This document shows positions 7,983 through 16,907 of a DNA stretch of 64,000 bases, one piece after another. The first letter of the stretch is position 1. Each line of letters starts with the position of its first letter. The position numbers and the translations under genes were made by a program. The notes beneath the pieces are model-generated. The model did no database searches. It had not been told where the DNA came from and was given only the letters and a program-made list of their open reading frames with translations. This stretch comes from Thalassobius sp002708925 (GTDB lineage: Bacteria > Pseudomonadota > Alphaproteobacteria > Rhodobacterales > Rhodobacteraceae). The DNA is taken from positions 496,001-560,000 of the forward strand of contig NZ_JBNAGJ010000001.1 of NCBI RefSeq assembly GCF_049803795.1, read 5' to 3'.

Positions 7983-9275
7983 TTATCGGACAAGACGCAA
8001 CTGTTGCCTTGGGGCCGCTGTTCCGGCCTTCAGCGCATCATAGGGGTCTTCGGGGGTCAGCATCATATCGACGACCTGCCGCAGCAATTGCCGCCGTCCC
8101 CGCGCGGAATAAAACCCGCCCGCGATCTGGCTGGTTTCCAGCAGATACCGGCGATAATCGCGATAGGCGGCCAGATCGGGGCGCTGCGCGCGGGCGAAAA
8201 ATTCGGGCAGCGGCTGGGTCGAGACGAACTCGGGCTTGTCGAAGACGGCCGCGCCAAAAGCCTTGAGCGGGATGCCCCGCCACAGCACCTGCTGGGCCGC
8301 GGTGGAGTTCACCGTCACCGCGCTGCGCGCATCGTTCAGCAGTCGCGCCAGTTTGCCGCCGCGCACGAAATGCACCCGGTCCCGAATGCCCAGACGGCCT
8401 GCCAGATGGCGGATGTCGCGGTGCAGGGGCAGTTGCCCGTTCTCCAGCGGATGGGCCTTGATCACCAGGTGGTGATGCCGCGGCGCACCCTCGGCAAAGC
8501 CGCGCAGGACCAGCTCCAGAAATTCTGACATGGTTTCAAAGGGCGAATGCATCCGGAACGAGCTGTCATGCTCTAGCTGCAACAGCACCAGATGATAGGG
8601 AAAGCCACCATTGCGGATGCGCAGCGTGGCCAGCCCGCGCTCGACCGCCTGAAAGGGCATCAACAGCAGGCGTTTCAGATACAGCCGGAATTCCTTGTGC
8701 ACGGGCAGGTCGCGATGGGCGCGGAAATTCGGATAGGCCCCGTTCCGGAACATCACGAACCAATGATAAAGCGCGCCATAAAACACGTGCTGGCGCATGT
8801 CGCCCCAACGGGCGGGGGGCATCGGCGTATCGGGGTCGTATTGTTCCAGCGCCTTGCGCATGTCGGCAACGGATAGATCCATCAGCCGCGAATGACCATT
8901 GCTGCCGCCGCGCTCGTAACTGACCCAGAAGGGCCGCATATAGCCTTCCTCGAACACATGAACGCGCAGACCGGCGGCGCGGGCGCGCTGGATCGCCTGG
9001 GCATGGATGTCGCGCGTATCCCCATAGAGCACGATATCCGTGACCTGCTTTTCCGCAATCAGCGCGTCAAACCGATCCGGCCAGTCCTGCGGCGTGCCCC
9101 CATAGGGCAGATACCCCGCCCCACCGAACCAGAACGCCCGATCCCCGGCATTGAACCCCACACGCCACACCGTCGCCCCCGCCCGGCGCAGCATCTGCCC
9201 CAGCCGGTAAAAGAACGGTCCATGCGGCCCCTGCAAGAACAGGAAAACCCGGTTTTGTGCGGCGTCTTTGTCCAT
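7983..9275 (-). CDS. kpsS: Capsular polysaccharide Kdo transferase KpsS
   Basis: Adds the first Kdo to phosphatidylglycerol to start the capsule linker; acts with KpsC. The 430-aa protein opens with the family signature FLFLQGPHGPFFYRLGQ and contains YGDTRDIH, FEEGYMRPFWVSYE, VIKAHPLENG and TVNSTAAQQVLWRGIP, all typical of KpsS and related sialyl/Kdo transferases. It is the first gene of the minus-strand kps block, with a 92-nt gap to the export lipoprotein. An AGGAGAG lies rather far (about 14-16 nt) upstream of the ATG. Divergent from ribE. Confidence 0.92.
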   Translation of the reverse strand: MDKDAAQNRVFLFLQGPHGPFFYRLGQMLRRAGATVWRVGFNAGDRAFWFGGAGYLPYGGTPQDWPDRFDALIAEKQVTDIVLYGDTRDIHAQAIQRARAAGLRVHVFEEGYMRPFWVSYERGGSNGHSRLMDLSVADMRKALEQYDPDTPMPPARWGDMRQHVFYGALYHWFVMFRNGAYPNFRAHRDLPVHKEFRLYLKRLLLMPFQAVERGLATLRIRNGGFPYHLVLLQLEHDSSFRMHSPFETMSEFLELVLRGFAEGAPRHHHLVIKAHPLENGQLPLHRDIRHLAGRLGIRDRVHFVRGGKLARLLNDARSAVTVNSTAAQQVLWRGIPLKAFGAAVFDKPEFVSTQPLPEFFARAQRPDLAAYRDYRRYLLETSQIAGGFYSARGRRQLLRQVVDMMLTPEDPYDALKAGTAAPRQQLRLVR

Positions 9276-9422
9276 CTTGTCTGTCTATGCTCTCCTCTTT
9301 GACAAAGTCTTACCGCCAATACCTGGCAAAAATAAGACCCTTTCACGCCGCCGCCCGGCTTGCCAGGGGGCAGCCTGCGGGCTAGGGAATTGGCAACGGG
9401 TCATAGCAGAGGGTACAGCGAC

Positions 9423-10010
9423 ATGTTCACCGGCATCATCACCGATATTGGCCAGATCACCGAGCTGGAGCAACGCGGCGATTTGCGCGCCCGAATCCAG
9501 ACGCGCTATGACATGGACAGCGTGGATATGGGGGCCTCGATTGCCAGCGATGGGGTCTGCCTGACAGTGATCGAAAAAGGCCCCGATTGGTATGACGTGG
9601 AAATCTCGGCGGAAACCGTGTCCAAGACAAACCTGGGCGATTGGGCCGTGGGCCACCGGGTAAACCTGGAACGCGCGCTGAAAGTCGGAGACGAGCTGGG
9701 CGGGCATATCGTGTCCGGCCATGTGGATGGCGTCGCGCAAATCATCGCGATGACAGAGGAAGGCGACAGCACCCGCGTCACCCTGCGCGCGCCAGAAGCT
9801 CTGGCAAAATACATCGCGCCCAAGGGCTCGGTTGCGCTGAACGGCACCTCGCTGACGGTGAACGAGGTCCAGGGCTGCGATTTCGGCATCAACTTCATCC
9901 CGCATACCAAGGAAATGACAACCTGGGGCAGGGCGCAGATCGGTGACCGGATCAACCTGGAAATCGACACGCTGGCCCGCTATGTGGCGCGGCTGCGCGA
10001 GTTCGGTTGA
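9423..10010 (+). CDS. ribE: Riboflavin synthase, alpha subunit
   Basis: Catalyses dismutation of two 6,7-dimethyl-8-ribityllumazine molecules to riboflavin. The 195-aa protein shows the two lumazine-binding repeats, opening with MFTGIITDIGQI and, in the second half, SGHVDGVAQII. The conserved MFTG start fixes the ATG at 9423; upstream in-frame codons are not part of the protein. It is separated from nrdR-ribD by the kps block, and no ribBA, ribH or FMN riboswitch is visible nearby. Confidence 0.97.
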   Translation: MFTGIITDIGQITELEQRGDLRARIQTRYDMDSVDMGASIASDGVCLTVIEKGPDWYDVEISAETVSKTNLGDWAVGHRVNLERALKVGDELGGHIVSGHVDGVAQIIAMTEEGDSTRVTLRAPEALAKYIAPKGSVALNGTSLTVNEVQGCDFGINFIPHTKEMTTWGRAQIGDRINLEIDTLARYVARLREFG

Positions 10011-10069
10011 TTTTCGGCTGGTCTGAGCCGCCGCGCGCCCTACACTGTTGACACAAGCAGGAGGGCCAG

Positions 10070-10738
10070 ATGCGCAGATTTGACGAAATCTTTCAAATTG
10101 CCGCCGATCGCAAGGGCGGTGCGGGCGCGCTCGAAGCACTGCTGAAATCCCCCGCGCCGGTTGAAGAACTGGCCAGGCGGCCCGCCAGCGACTGGTTGCA
10201 GGAAATGGCCCGCGCAGTGTTTCAGGCGGGCTTCAGCTGGACGGTGATCGAAACCAAATGGCCCGGTTTCCGGGCGGCTTTCGATGATTTCGATGTGAAC
10301 CGGGTGGCTTTCTATCACGATGAAGATGTGGATCGTCTGCTGTCCGATCCGGGCATCGTCCGCAATGGCCGCAAAATCCAGTCCGTGATCGCCAACGCAC
10401 AGATGCTGCGGGATCTGCAAGCCGAAACAGAAGATGTCAGCGGACATCTGGCGCGCTGGCCGGTAACAGAGCAGAACGAACTGGTGACAATGCTGGGCAA
10501 ACGCGGTGCCCACTTGGGTGGAAACACAGCAATGCGCGTGTTGCGGCAGATGGGCTGGGATGCCTATGTGACCTCGGGCGACGTGAGCAAACGCCTGATC
10601 CTAGAGGGCGTGGTGGACAAGCCGCCGACCTCAAAAACCGCGATGAAGGCCGTCCAGGGGGCGTTTAACACCTGGCATAAGGACAGTGGCCGGCCGATGA
10701 CGCAGATCAGTCAGGTCCTGGCAATGAGCGTTGCGTAA
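10070..10738 (+). CDS. DNA-3-methyladenine glycosylase I family protein
   Basis: Probable base-excision repair glycosylase of the Tag type, removing 3-methyladenine. The 222-aa product has the family layout: a helical N-terminus, MARAVFQAGFSWTVIETKWPGF near residues 46-67, FDDFDVNRVAFYHDEDVDRLL, and RNGRKIQSVIANAQ near residues 103-116. Canonical Tag N- and C-terminal zinc ligands are not obvious, so it is a Tag-like member rather than proven Tag. It lies 59 nt after ribE on the same strand. Confidence 0.8.
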   Translation: MRRFDEIFQIAADRKGGAGALEALLKSPAPVEELARRPASDWLQEMARAVFQAGFSWTVIETKWPGFRAAFDDFDVNRVAFYHDEDVDRLLSDPGIVRNGRKIQSVIANAQMLRDLQAETEDVSGHLARWPVTEQNELVTMLGKRGAHLGGNTAMRVLRQMGWDAYVTSGDVSKRLILEGVVDKPPTSKTAMKAVQGAFNTWHKDSGRPMTQISQVLAMSVA

Positions 10739-10776
10739 CAGCGCAGCCCGCCGCGCCTGCCGCACTGTTCGGATTT

Positions 10777-10872
10777 GAGTATTTGAAGAGCAAAGAAACG
10801 GAATGCCGCGCCGTTTTGCGGCTCGCAGTTCCTTGAAATCAGCGTCTTTGTTTCTTTCTGATGAAAATACTC
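10777..10872. repeat. Inverted pair of 21-nt intergenic motif copies (D and E)
   Basis: Between the convergent Tag-like gene and the RND permease lie two copies of a motif that recurs in the window. Copy D (10777-10797, plus) reads GAGTATT, six bases, GCAAAGAA. Copy E (10852-10872, minus) reads GAGTATT, five bases, CAGAAAGAA. Each is oriented away from the 3' end of its own neighbouring gene. They might act in transcript ends, but no strong GC hairpin with a T-run is seen here. Confidence 0.6.
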
Positions 10873-10940
10873 ATTGCGCAGCGCTGTGAATTGCCGGTGG
10901 CTCTCGTCTGTAGAAAACGCCCCGAAGGGCGCTTTCTGTT

Positions 10941-13900
10941 TTAGGTTTTGAACACGCGGTAGATTGCGGGGATGACTAACACTGTCAGCAGGGTTGAGGT
11001 CAGAAGACCGAACAGCAGGGAAATGGCCAGGCCCTGGAAAATCGGGTCTGCCAGGATCACCACGGCGCCGATCATGGCCGCGATGGCGGTCAGCAGGATC
11101 GGTTTGAAGCGGATCGCGCCTGCGTCGATCAGCACCTGAACCTTGCCGCGGCTTTCGTCCGCATGGCGGATGAAATCGACCAGCAGGATCGAGTTGCGTA
11201 CGATGATGCCTGCCAGCGCGATGAAGCCGATCATCGAGGTGGCCGAGAAGGGGGCTTTGAACAGCCAGTGGCCGAAGATGATGCCCATGAAGGTCAGCGG
11301 GATCGGCGTCAGGATCACCAGCGGCAGGCGGAAGCTGCCGAATTGCGCCACAACCAGGATATAGATGCCCAGCAGGGCCACACCGAAGGCTGCGCCCATG
11401 TCGCGGAAGGTGACGTATGTGACCTCCCATTCACCATCCCACAGCAGGGTGGTTTGGGATTCGTCCTGCGGCTGGCCATAGAGGCTGATTGTGGGTTTGG
11501 TGCCTGTCGGCCAGTCCATCTTGTCCAGGGCGGCGGCGATCTCGATCATGCCATAGAGCGGGGCCTCGAAATCGCCGGCCAGCTCGGCCGTGACCATTTC
11601 GGCATAGCGGCCGTTGTGGCGGAAGATCGGGAAGGAGGCGTATTCTTCGCTGACCTCGATCACGTCACCCAGTTCCACCACGCCGCGCGCGCCGGGCAGG
11701 ACGTTGGCGGGGATCGGCGTGGACAGGAAGCTTTCGTCCAGCACCCGCATTCCCTTGTCCCGCGCGATCAGGATCGGGATGGGGTGGCGGCCTGCGCCGC
11801 GGTGCGAATAGCCCACGGTCTGGCCCGCGTTCAACAAGGCGATGGTATCGAACACGTCCTGTTCCTGCACCTGGAAGAACTCCAGATTATCGGTGTTGAC
11901 CGTGGCGCGCAGGCGGCGCGGCTGGGTGCCGAAACTGTCATCCACATCCACCACATAGGGGATGGTTTCAAAGGCCGCGCGGATCTTGGTGGCGGCTTCG
12001 CGCCGGGCCTGGGGTGTGGGGCCGTAGACCTCGGCCAGCAGGGTGGCCATCACGGGCGGTCCGGGCGGGGGTTCCACGGTTTTCAGGCTGGCGCCGGCGG
12101 GCAGGTCGATCTGGGCGATCATCTGGCGGATTTCCAGCGCCAGTTCGTGGCTGGAGCGGTCGCGGTCATGTTTGGGCGTCAGCAGGATTTGCACGTCGCC
12201 CATATGGGGCCGTTCGCGCAGATAATAGTGCCGCACCAGCCCGTTGAAGTTGAACGGTGCGGCGGTGCCCGCGTGGGTCTGGGCCGAGACGACCTCGGGC
12301 AGTTCCAGCACCTTGCGGGCCACGGCCTGGGCGACGGCATCGGTTTGCTCGACGCTCGTGCCTTCGGGCATGTCGATGATCACCGACAGCTCGGATTTAT
12401 TGTCAAAGGGCAGCAGTTTGACGGTCACGTCCTTGGTATACAGCGCGCCCAAAGAGCCGAAGGACAGCACCGCCGTGATCAGCAGAAACGCCAGGCTGAT
12501 GCCCTTGGATTTCAGCACGGGCCGGGCGATGGCCGCATAGGCGCGGCCCATGACGCCGCCGTCATGGCCGCCGTGTTCGCTGCCCTCGGCGTGGGTTGGG
12601 GCCTTGCTTGCCACCTTCAGCATCAGCCAGGGCGTGATCATCACCGCCACGAAGAAGCTAAAAATCATCGCGGCGCTGGCATTGGCCGGAATCGGCGACA
12701 TATAGGGCCCCATCAGCCCCGAGACGAACAGCATCGGCAGCAGCGCAGCAACCACCGTCAGCGTGGCGACGATGGTGGGGTTGCCCACCTCGGCCACGGC
12801 ATCAATCGCGGCCTGTTTGCGGTCGCGCCCGTCCTTCATGCCCCAGTGGCGGGCGATGTTTTCGATCACCACGATGGCGTCATCCACCAAAATCCCGATC
12901 GAGAAGATCAGCGCGAACAGCGACACCCGGTTCAGCGTATAGCCCATGATCCAGGCCGCAAACAGCGTCAGCAGGATGGTCACCGGAATGACAATCGCCA
13001 CCACGATGGATTCGCGCCAGCCGATGGCCAGCAGCACCAGCCCGATGATGGACACGGTGGCCAGACCCAGATGGAACAGCAGCTCGTTGGCCTTTTCATT
13101 GGCGGTTTCGCCGTAATCGCGGGTGATCTGCACGGCGATCGTGTCGGGGATCAGGCGGCCCTCGGCCATGTGGATTTTGTGCAGGATTTCCTCGGCCACG
13201 ACCACGGCATTGGCGCCTGCGCGTTTGGCCACGGCCAGGGTGACGGCAGGGGCGCGCAGGATCTGCCCATCCTGTTTGCTGACATTGGCGGAGATCTGAT
13301 CCGAGCTGTCGGCGATGAATTCCACATCCGCCACGTCACTGACATAGACAGGCCGCCCGTCGCGGGTAGTGACCAGCAGGCTGGCGATTTCCGCGGGCGT
13401 GGTCAGGGTTTCGCCGGCCACAAGGTCAATCATCTGGCCTGCGTCGCGCAGCTTGCCCGTGTTTTGCGAGGCGTTCGCCCCCTGCACCTTACCGGCCAGC
13501 TGTTGCAGCGTTGCGCCGTACAGCGCCAGCCGGTCCGGATCGGGCGTCACGCGGATTGCCTCGGGGGCTTCGCCGACCAGATATGTCAGGCCGACATCGC
13601 CGATTTTCGACACTTCGGCGCGCAGCTCACGCGCGATGCGGGTCAGGTCATTGGCGGTGATGTCGTCATGCCCCGGCTTGGGCGAGAGCGTCAGCGAGAC
13701 AATCGCGACGTCATCAATCCCGCGCCCCACGATCAGCGGCTCGGGGATGCCCACGGGGATGCGATCCATATTGGCGCGGATCTTATCGTGCACCCGCAGA
13801 ATCGCCGCATCCGCCGAGGTGCCCACGACAAACCGCGCAGTGACCATGGCGCCGTCATCCTCGGTTTGCGAGTAGACATGCTCGACCCCGTTGATGCCCT

Positions 13901-14141
13901 TGACGATGGTCTCCATCGGCTCGGTGACCAGTTTGACGGCATCGGGGGCCTTCAGGCCCGGCGCCTGCAAATGGATGTCCACCAGAGGCACCGAGATCTG
14001 CGGCTCTTCTTCGCGCGGCAGGGTGATCAGCGCCACGATCCCCACGGCCAGCGCGGCGATGATGAACAGCGGCGTCAGCGGCGAGGTGATAAAGGCGCGC
14101 GTCAGCCCGCCCGCAATGCCCAGTTTCTGCGGCTCACTCAT
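10941..14141 (-). CDS. RND efflux transporter permease subunit
   Basis: Inner-membrane proton-driven pump of the AcrB/HAE1 superfamily. The 1066-aa protein has the RND topology: a TM near the N-terminus, a periplasmic loop, TM2-6 from about residue 340, a second periplasmic loop and TM8-12. The TM4 proton-relay aspartates are present in GILVDDAIVVIEN near residue 420. It overlaps the adaptor gene by 8 nt, so the two are translationally coupled. No outer-membrane factor is in the block, so a shared TolC-like protein is presumably used. The substrate cannot be told. Confidence 0.95.
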   Translation of the reverse strand: MSEPQKLGIAGGLTRAFITSPLTPLFIIAALAVGIVALITLPREEEPQISVPLVDIHLQAPGLKAPDAVKLVTEPMETIVKGINGVEHVYSQTEDDGAMVTARFVVGTSADAAILRVHDKIRANMDRIPVGIPEPLIVGRGIDDVAIVSLTLSPKPGHDDITANDLTRIARELRAEVSKIGDVGLTYLVGEAPEAIRVTPDPDRLALYGATLQQLAGKVQGANASQNTGKLRDAGQMIDLVAGETLTTPAEIASLLVTTRDGRPVYVSDVADVEFIADSSDQISANVSKQDGQILRAPAVTLAVAKRAGANAVVVAEEILHKIHMAEGRLIPDTIAVQITRDYGETANEKANELLFHLGLATVSIIGLVLLAIGWRESIVVAIVIPVTILLTLFAAWIMGYTLNRVSLFALIFSIGILVDDAIVVIENIARHWGMKDGRDRKQAAIDAVAEVGNPTIVATLTVVAALLPMLFVSGLMGPYMSPIPANASAAMIFSFFVAVMITPWLMLKVASKAPTHAEGSEHGGHDGGVMGRAYAAIARPVLKSKGISLAFLLITAVLSFGSLGALYTKDVTVKLLPFDNKSELSVIIDMPEGTSVEQTDAVAQAVARKVLELPEVVSAQTHAGTAAPFNFNGLVRHYYLRERPHMGDVQILLTPKHDRDRSSHELALEIRQMIAQIDLPAGASLKTVEPPPGPPVMATLLAEVYGPTPQARREAATKIRAAFETIPYVVDVDDSFGTQPRRLRATVNTDNLEFFQVQEQDVFDTIALLNAGQTVGYSHRGAGRHPIPILIARDKGMRVLDESFLSTPIPANVLPGARGVVELGDVIEVSEEYASFPIFRHNGRYAEMVTAELAGDFEAPLYGMIEIAAALDKMDWPTGTKPTISLYGQPQDESQTTLLWDGEWEVTYVTFRDMGAAFGVALLGIYILVVAQFGSFRLPLVILTPIPLTFMGIIFGHWLFKAPFSATSMIGFIALAGIIVRNSILLVDFIRHADESRGKVQVLIDAGAIRFKPILLTAIAAMIGAVVILADPIFQGLAISLLFGLLTSTLLTVLVIPAIYRVFKT

Positions 14142-15093
14142 GGTTGGCCTCTTGGATGTCGGTCAGCACGTCACCGGCGGTCAGCCCGGTCAGAATTTCC
14201 ACCATTCCGTCCTGGGCCACGCCGGGAACGACGGTTTTCAAAATCGGAGCGCCCTCATGCAGAACGGCCACGAAATCAAGCCCTTGCCGGGTGATCAGCC
14301 GCTCTTGCGGGATCACCAGAGCCATGCGCTGCCCCACCGGGATACGCACCAGAACACGAGCATCGACAAAGGCGTCGGGCAGGCCGGCGACCTCGACATC
14401 GGCGATCACGCGGCCGTTTTCGATCTGCGGGTAGATGCGCACCAGCGTGCCAGTCGCGCCCTCGATCTGGATGTCGGCCCCGACCTCTAGCGCCGTGGCG
14501 TGGCGTTCGGGGATGGCCAGTCGCAGAAAGAACCCGCCGCCGCCGATGGTGGCCACGGCCTCGCCCGGCAGCAGCACGGCCCCCTTGGTAACGGGCACAT
14601 CCAGAACGCGGCCCGTCGCAGGGGCCAGAACGGTGCCCTCGGCGGTTTGCTGTTCGATGACGCGGCGATTGGCGGTGGTGGCCTCGATCTGGCCGGTCAG
14701 CACCTCAACCTGTGTGCGCAGAGCATCCAGCCGCTGCACGGTGGTCACGCCGCGCGCCAGCAATTCCTCGCCGCGTTGCAGCTCGGTTTCGGCGTTTTCC
14801 AGCTGCGAGCGCAGCGAGGTCAGCTGCGCATCAATCGCGCCCAGCTGAAAATCCAGTTTTTCATCCACAATCGTGGCCAGAGCCTGCCCGGCTGTCACCA
14901 GATCGCCCTCGGTGACGGTCAGCTGGGTCAGCGTGCCGCCGATGCGCGCGCGGGCGGGCACCCGGTCTCGGGCCTCGATCCGGCCATAAACGGCCTTCCA
15001 TTCGGTGACGGGGCTGGGGCGCAGCGGAATATCCCCGGCCGCAGCAATCGAGGGCAGCAGCCCCAGCAAAATGGCAGTCATCAGGCGTTTCAT
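14134..15093 (-). CDS. RND efflux periplasmic adaptor subunit
   Basis: Membrane-fusion protein linking the RND pump to an outer-membrane channel. The 319-aa product has a Sec signal peptide (MKRLMTAILLGLLPSIAAA), the first half of the lipoyl-like domain (TQLTVTEGDLVTAGQALATI), a coiled-coil hairpin near residues 80-135, the second lipoyl half (TVLAPATGRVLDVPVTKGAV) and beta-barrel and C-terminal domains. No lipobox is seen. ATG 15093 is chosen because AAAGGA lies about 10 nt upstream and the signal peptide starts there; a GTG at 15132 is the longer alternative. Confidence 0.93.
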   Translation of the reverse strand: MKRLMTAILLGLLPSIAAAGDIPLRPSPVTEWKAVYGRIEARDRVPARARIGGTLTQLTVTEGDLVTAGQALATIVDEKLDFQLGAIDAQLTSLRSQLENAETELQRGEELLARGVTTVQRLDALRTQVEVLTGQIEATTANRRVIEQQTAEGTVLAPATGRVLDVPVTKGAVLLPGEAVATIGGGGFFLRLAIPERHATALEVGADIQIEGATGTLVRIYPQIENGRVIADVEVAGLPDAFVDARVLVRIPVGQRMALVIPQERLITRQGLDFVAVLHEGAPILKTVVPGVAQDGMVEILTGLTAGDVLTDIQEANHE

Positions 15094-15237
15094 CAGTGGG
15101 GTCCTTTCGGCGCTGTGTGCCAATGTATTCACATTCTGACTCTGGAATATGATTGCCGAGCCAGATTTACAAGCCCGAAGAGCTTACCCCAGGGAAAATA
15201 CCCGCCGGGCGCAATCCAGGCTTTGCGCTAGATCATA

Positions 15238-15265
15238 GGCGATATCGCCAAGATGTTTACGTAAA
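15238..15265. promoter_or_regulatory. Two adjacent perfect palindromes upstream of the RND operon
   Basis: GGCGATATCGCC at 15238-15249 is a perfect 12-bp palindrome. Six bases on, TTTACGTAAA at 15256-15265 is a perfect 10-bp palindrome. They lie in the 225-nt gap between the anbu 3' end and the RND adaptor start. On the minus strand a TATGAT directly follows the 12-bp palindrome, so it would sit in the -35/-10 spacer of a promoter for the efflux genes. A repressor operator is plausible; no adjacent regulator gene supports this. Confidence 0.35.
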
Positions 15266-15318
15266 ATTAAGACGCTTCGGCGAGCCTGCCCCAAAGCCGC
15301 ACAGAATACGGAGGTGCC

Positions 15319-16056
15319 TTAGTCTTTGAACGTGAATTCCGGCAGATGGGAAAAGGCCTCACGCAGGGCCACGCCCCATCCGTTCGAGATTTCCAGAAAA
15401 TAGGGATCATCCCCTTCGATCCGGAACGTGCGGCCGATTTTCAGGCTGTCCTTCTCATAGACATGCACGTCCAGCGGCGGGCTGACGGACAGGTTTGCCT
15501 TGATCGTGGAATCAAAGCTGACCAGCAGCAGTTTGATCGCCTCTTCGAAGGACATGTCCGGATCATAGGCCCGCAGGATGATCGGTCGGCCGTATTTCGT
15601 CTCGCCGATCTGAAAGAACGGGGTGTCCGCGCCGGCCTCGATGAAATTGCCTTCGGGGTAGATCAGGAACAGGCGCATCTGCCCGTCGCCCACCTGCCCG
15701 CCGACCAGCAAGGTCGCGTTAAAGGCACTGTCAGCGCGCTGGCCGGCCTGAGCATTGGTGGCGATGACCTCTTTGAGGGTGCGGCCCACCAGAGTGGCGA
15801 CCTGGAACATGGATTGGGCAGACAGAAGGCCCGGATCGCGGTCCGCGACCTCTTTGGCGCGTTCCTCCAGAATGCTGATCACCGCCTGGGTGGTGGCCAG
15901 ATTGCCTGCGCTCATGATGGTGATGGCGCGCTCGCCGGGGATTTCCCAGGTGGACATCTTTTTGAAGGTCGAGATGTTATCCACACCGGCATTCGTCCGG
16001 GTGTCCGACATGAACACCAATCCGTGGTTAAGGCAGAGCCCGACGCAATAAGTCAT
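15319..16056 (-). CDS. Anbu-type proteasome-like peptidase
   Basis: Ancestral-beta-subunit (Anbu) protein, an N-terminal-nucleophile hydrolase related to the 20S proteasome and HslV. The 245-aa product starts MTYCVGLCLNHGLVFMSDTR: Thr2 would be exposed as the nucleophile after removal of Met1, and SDTRTNAG is the family counterpart of the proteasome Asp/Lys region. The rest (MSAGNLATTQAV, SPPLDVHVYEKDSL) fits Anbu throughout. It is the last gene of a four-gene minus-strand cluster with ATP-grasp, alpha-E and transglutaminase-like genes, the classic Anbu neighbourhood. The physiological substrate is unknown. Confidence 0.93.
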   Translation of the reverse strand: MTYCVGLCLNHGLVFMSDTRTNAGVDNISTFKKMSTWEIPGERAITIMSAGNLATTQAVISILEERAKEVADRDPGLLSAQSMFQVATLVGRTLKEVIATNAQAGQRADSAFNATLLVGGQVGDGQMRLFLIYPEGNFIEAGADTPFFQIGETKYGRPIILRAYDPDMSFEEAIKLLLVSFDSTIKANLSVSPPLDVHVYEKDSLKIGRTFRIEGDDPYFLEISNGWGVALREAFSHLPEFTFKD

Positions 16057-16087
16057 GTTTCCTGTTCCGATTCGAAAGCGCGTGCTC

Positions 16088-16903
16088 TTATTGGCCCGTC
16101 TGGCTTTGGATTTTCAAGGCCACGGACAGATCTTCGCCGCCCGTACCGTGGCGAATTCCATGGGTCGGCGCCGCGTCGCGATAATCGCGGCCCACGGCCA
16201 CACGCACATAGCGATCATCGGGGCAGATCGCGTTCGAAACATCGAAGCCAACCCAGCTCAGCCCGTCGATCCAGACCTCGGCCCAGGCATGGGCGGCGTC
16301 CTGCTGCGTGCGGTCATCCATCAGCAGATAGCCCGAGACATAGCGCGCCGGCACCCCCATCAGCCGCGCCACGGCGATCATGATATGGGCGTGATCCTGG
16401 CAAACCCCGTGGCCCGCAGCCAGGGCGGTCTCGGCCGTGGTGGCGGCATCGGTGCGGCCGGTTTCATAGGTGACGGTCTCGGCGATCAGCGCCGACAATG
16501 TGTGCATTCGGGACAGCAAGGGCTCGTCCGCAAGCGCCTTCATCCGGGTGGCCAGCTTGCGCAGGGATTTGCCCGGCGCGGTCAGCGGCGTGGCCGCCTC
16601 ATAGAGCCACAGCGGCGTGAATGTCTTATGCGTGCCCAGAACGCCGGCGTGATCCTCGACATCGACGATCCCCTCTGAGGCGATGGTCAGCTGGGTTGCG
16701 TCGGGGTCCACCAGGATCAGGTCCACATGGTTACCGTATTCATCATCAAAGCTGAGCTGCGGGGTGCCGCCGGTCACTTCGGTGCTCCAGTCGATCACCG
16801 TTTGGCCATGCCCATCCCGCGGTTTTAGCCGTAATTGCAGCAGAGCATAGCTGTCAGGGTGTTCATAAGTGTATGTAGTTAAATGAGAAATGCTTAGTCG
16901 CAT
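16088..16903 (-). CDS. Transglutaminase-like family protein
   Basis: Predicted cysteine peptidase or amide-transfer enzyme. The 271-aa protein has the bacterial transglutaminase N-terminal domain (LSISHLTTYTYEHP) and a transglutaminase core with its triad visible: Cys in GHGVCQDHAH (about residue 167), His in DAAHAWAEVW (about 204) and Asp in GFDVSN (about 220). It lies 4 nt after the alpha-E gene and 31 nt before anbu. In this conserved cluster it is thought to act on a peptide made or attached by the ATP-grasp protein; that is inference from gene association. Confidence 0.93.
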   Translation of the reverse strand: MRLSISHLTTYTYEHPDSYALLQLRLKPRDGHGQTVIDWSTEVTGGTPQLSFDDEYGNHVDLILVDPDATQLTIASEGIVDVEDHAGVLGTHKTFTPLWLYEAATPLTAPGKSLRKLATRMKALADEPLLSRMHTLSALIAETVTYETGRTDAATTAETALAAGHGVCQDHAHIMIAVARLMGVPARYVSGYLLMDDRTQQDAAHAWAEVWIDGLSWVGFDVSNAICPDDRYVRVAVGRDYRDAAPTHGIRHGTGGEDLSVALKIQSQTGQ

Positions 16904-16907
16904 GGGG

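Noticed and set aside
9276..9422. An FMN riboswitch before ribE.
   Set aside because: The conserved RFN helices and AGGGGGCAGGG-type core sequences are not seen, and ribE begins directly after a short leader.
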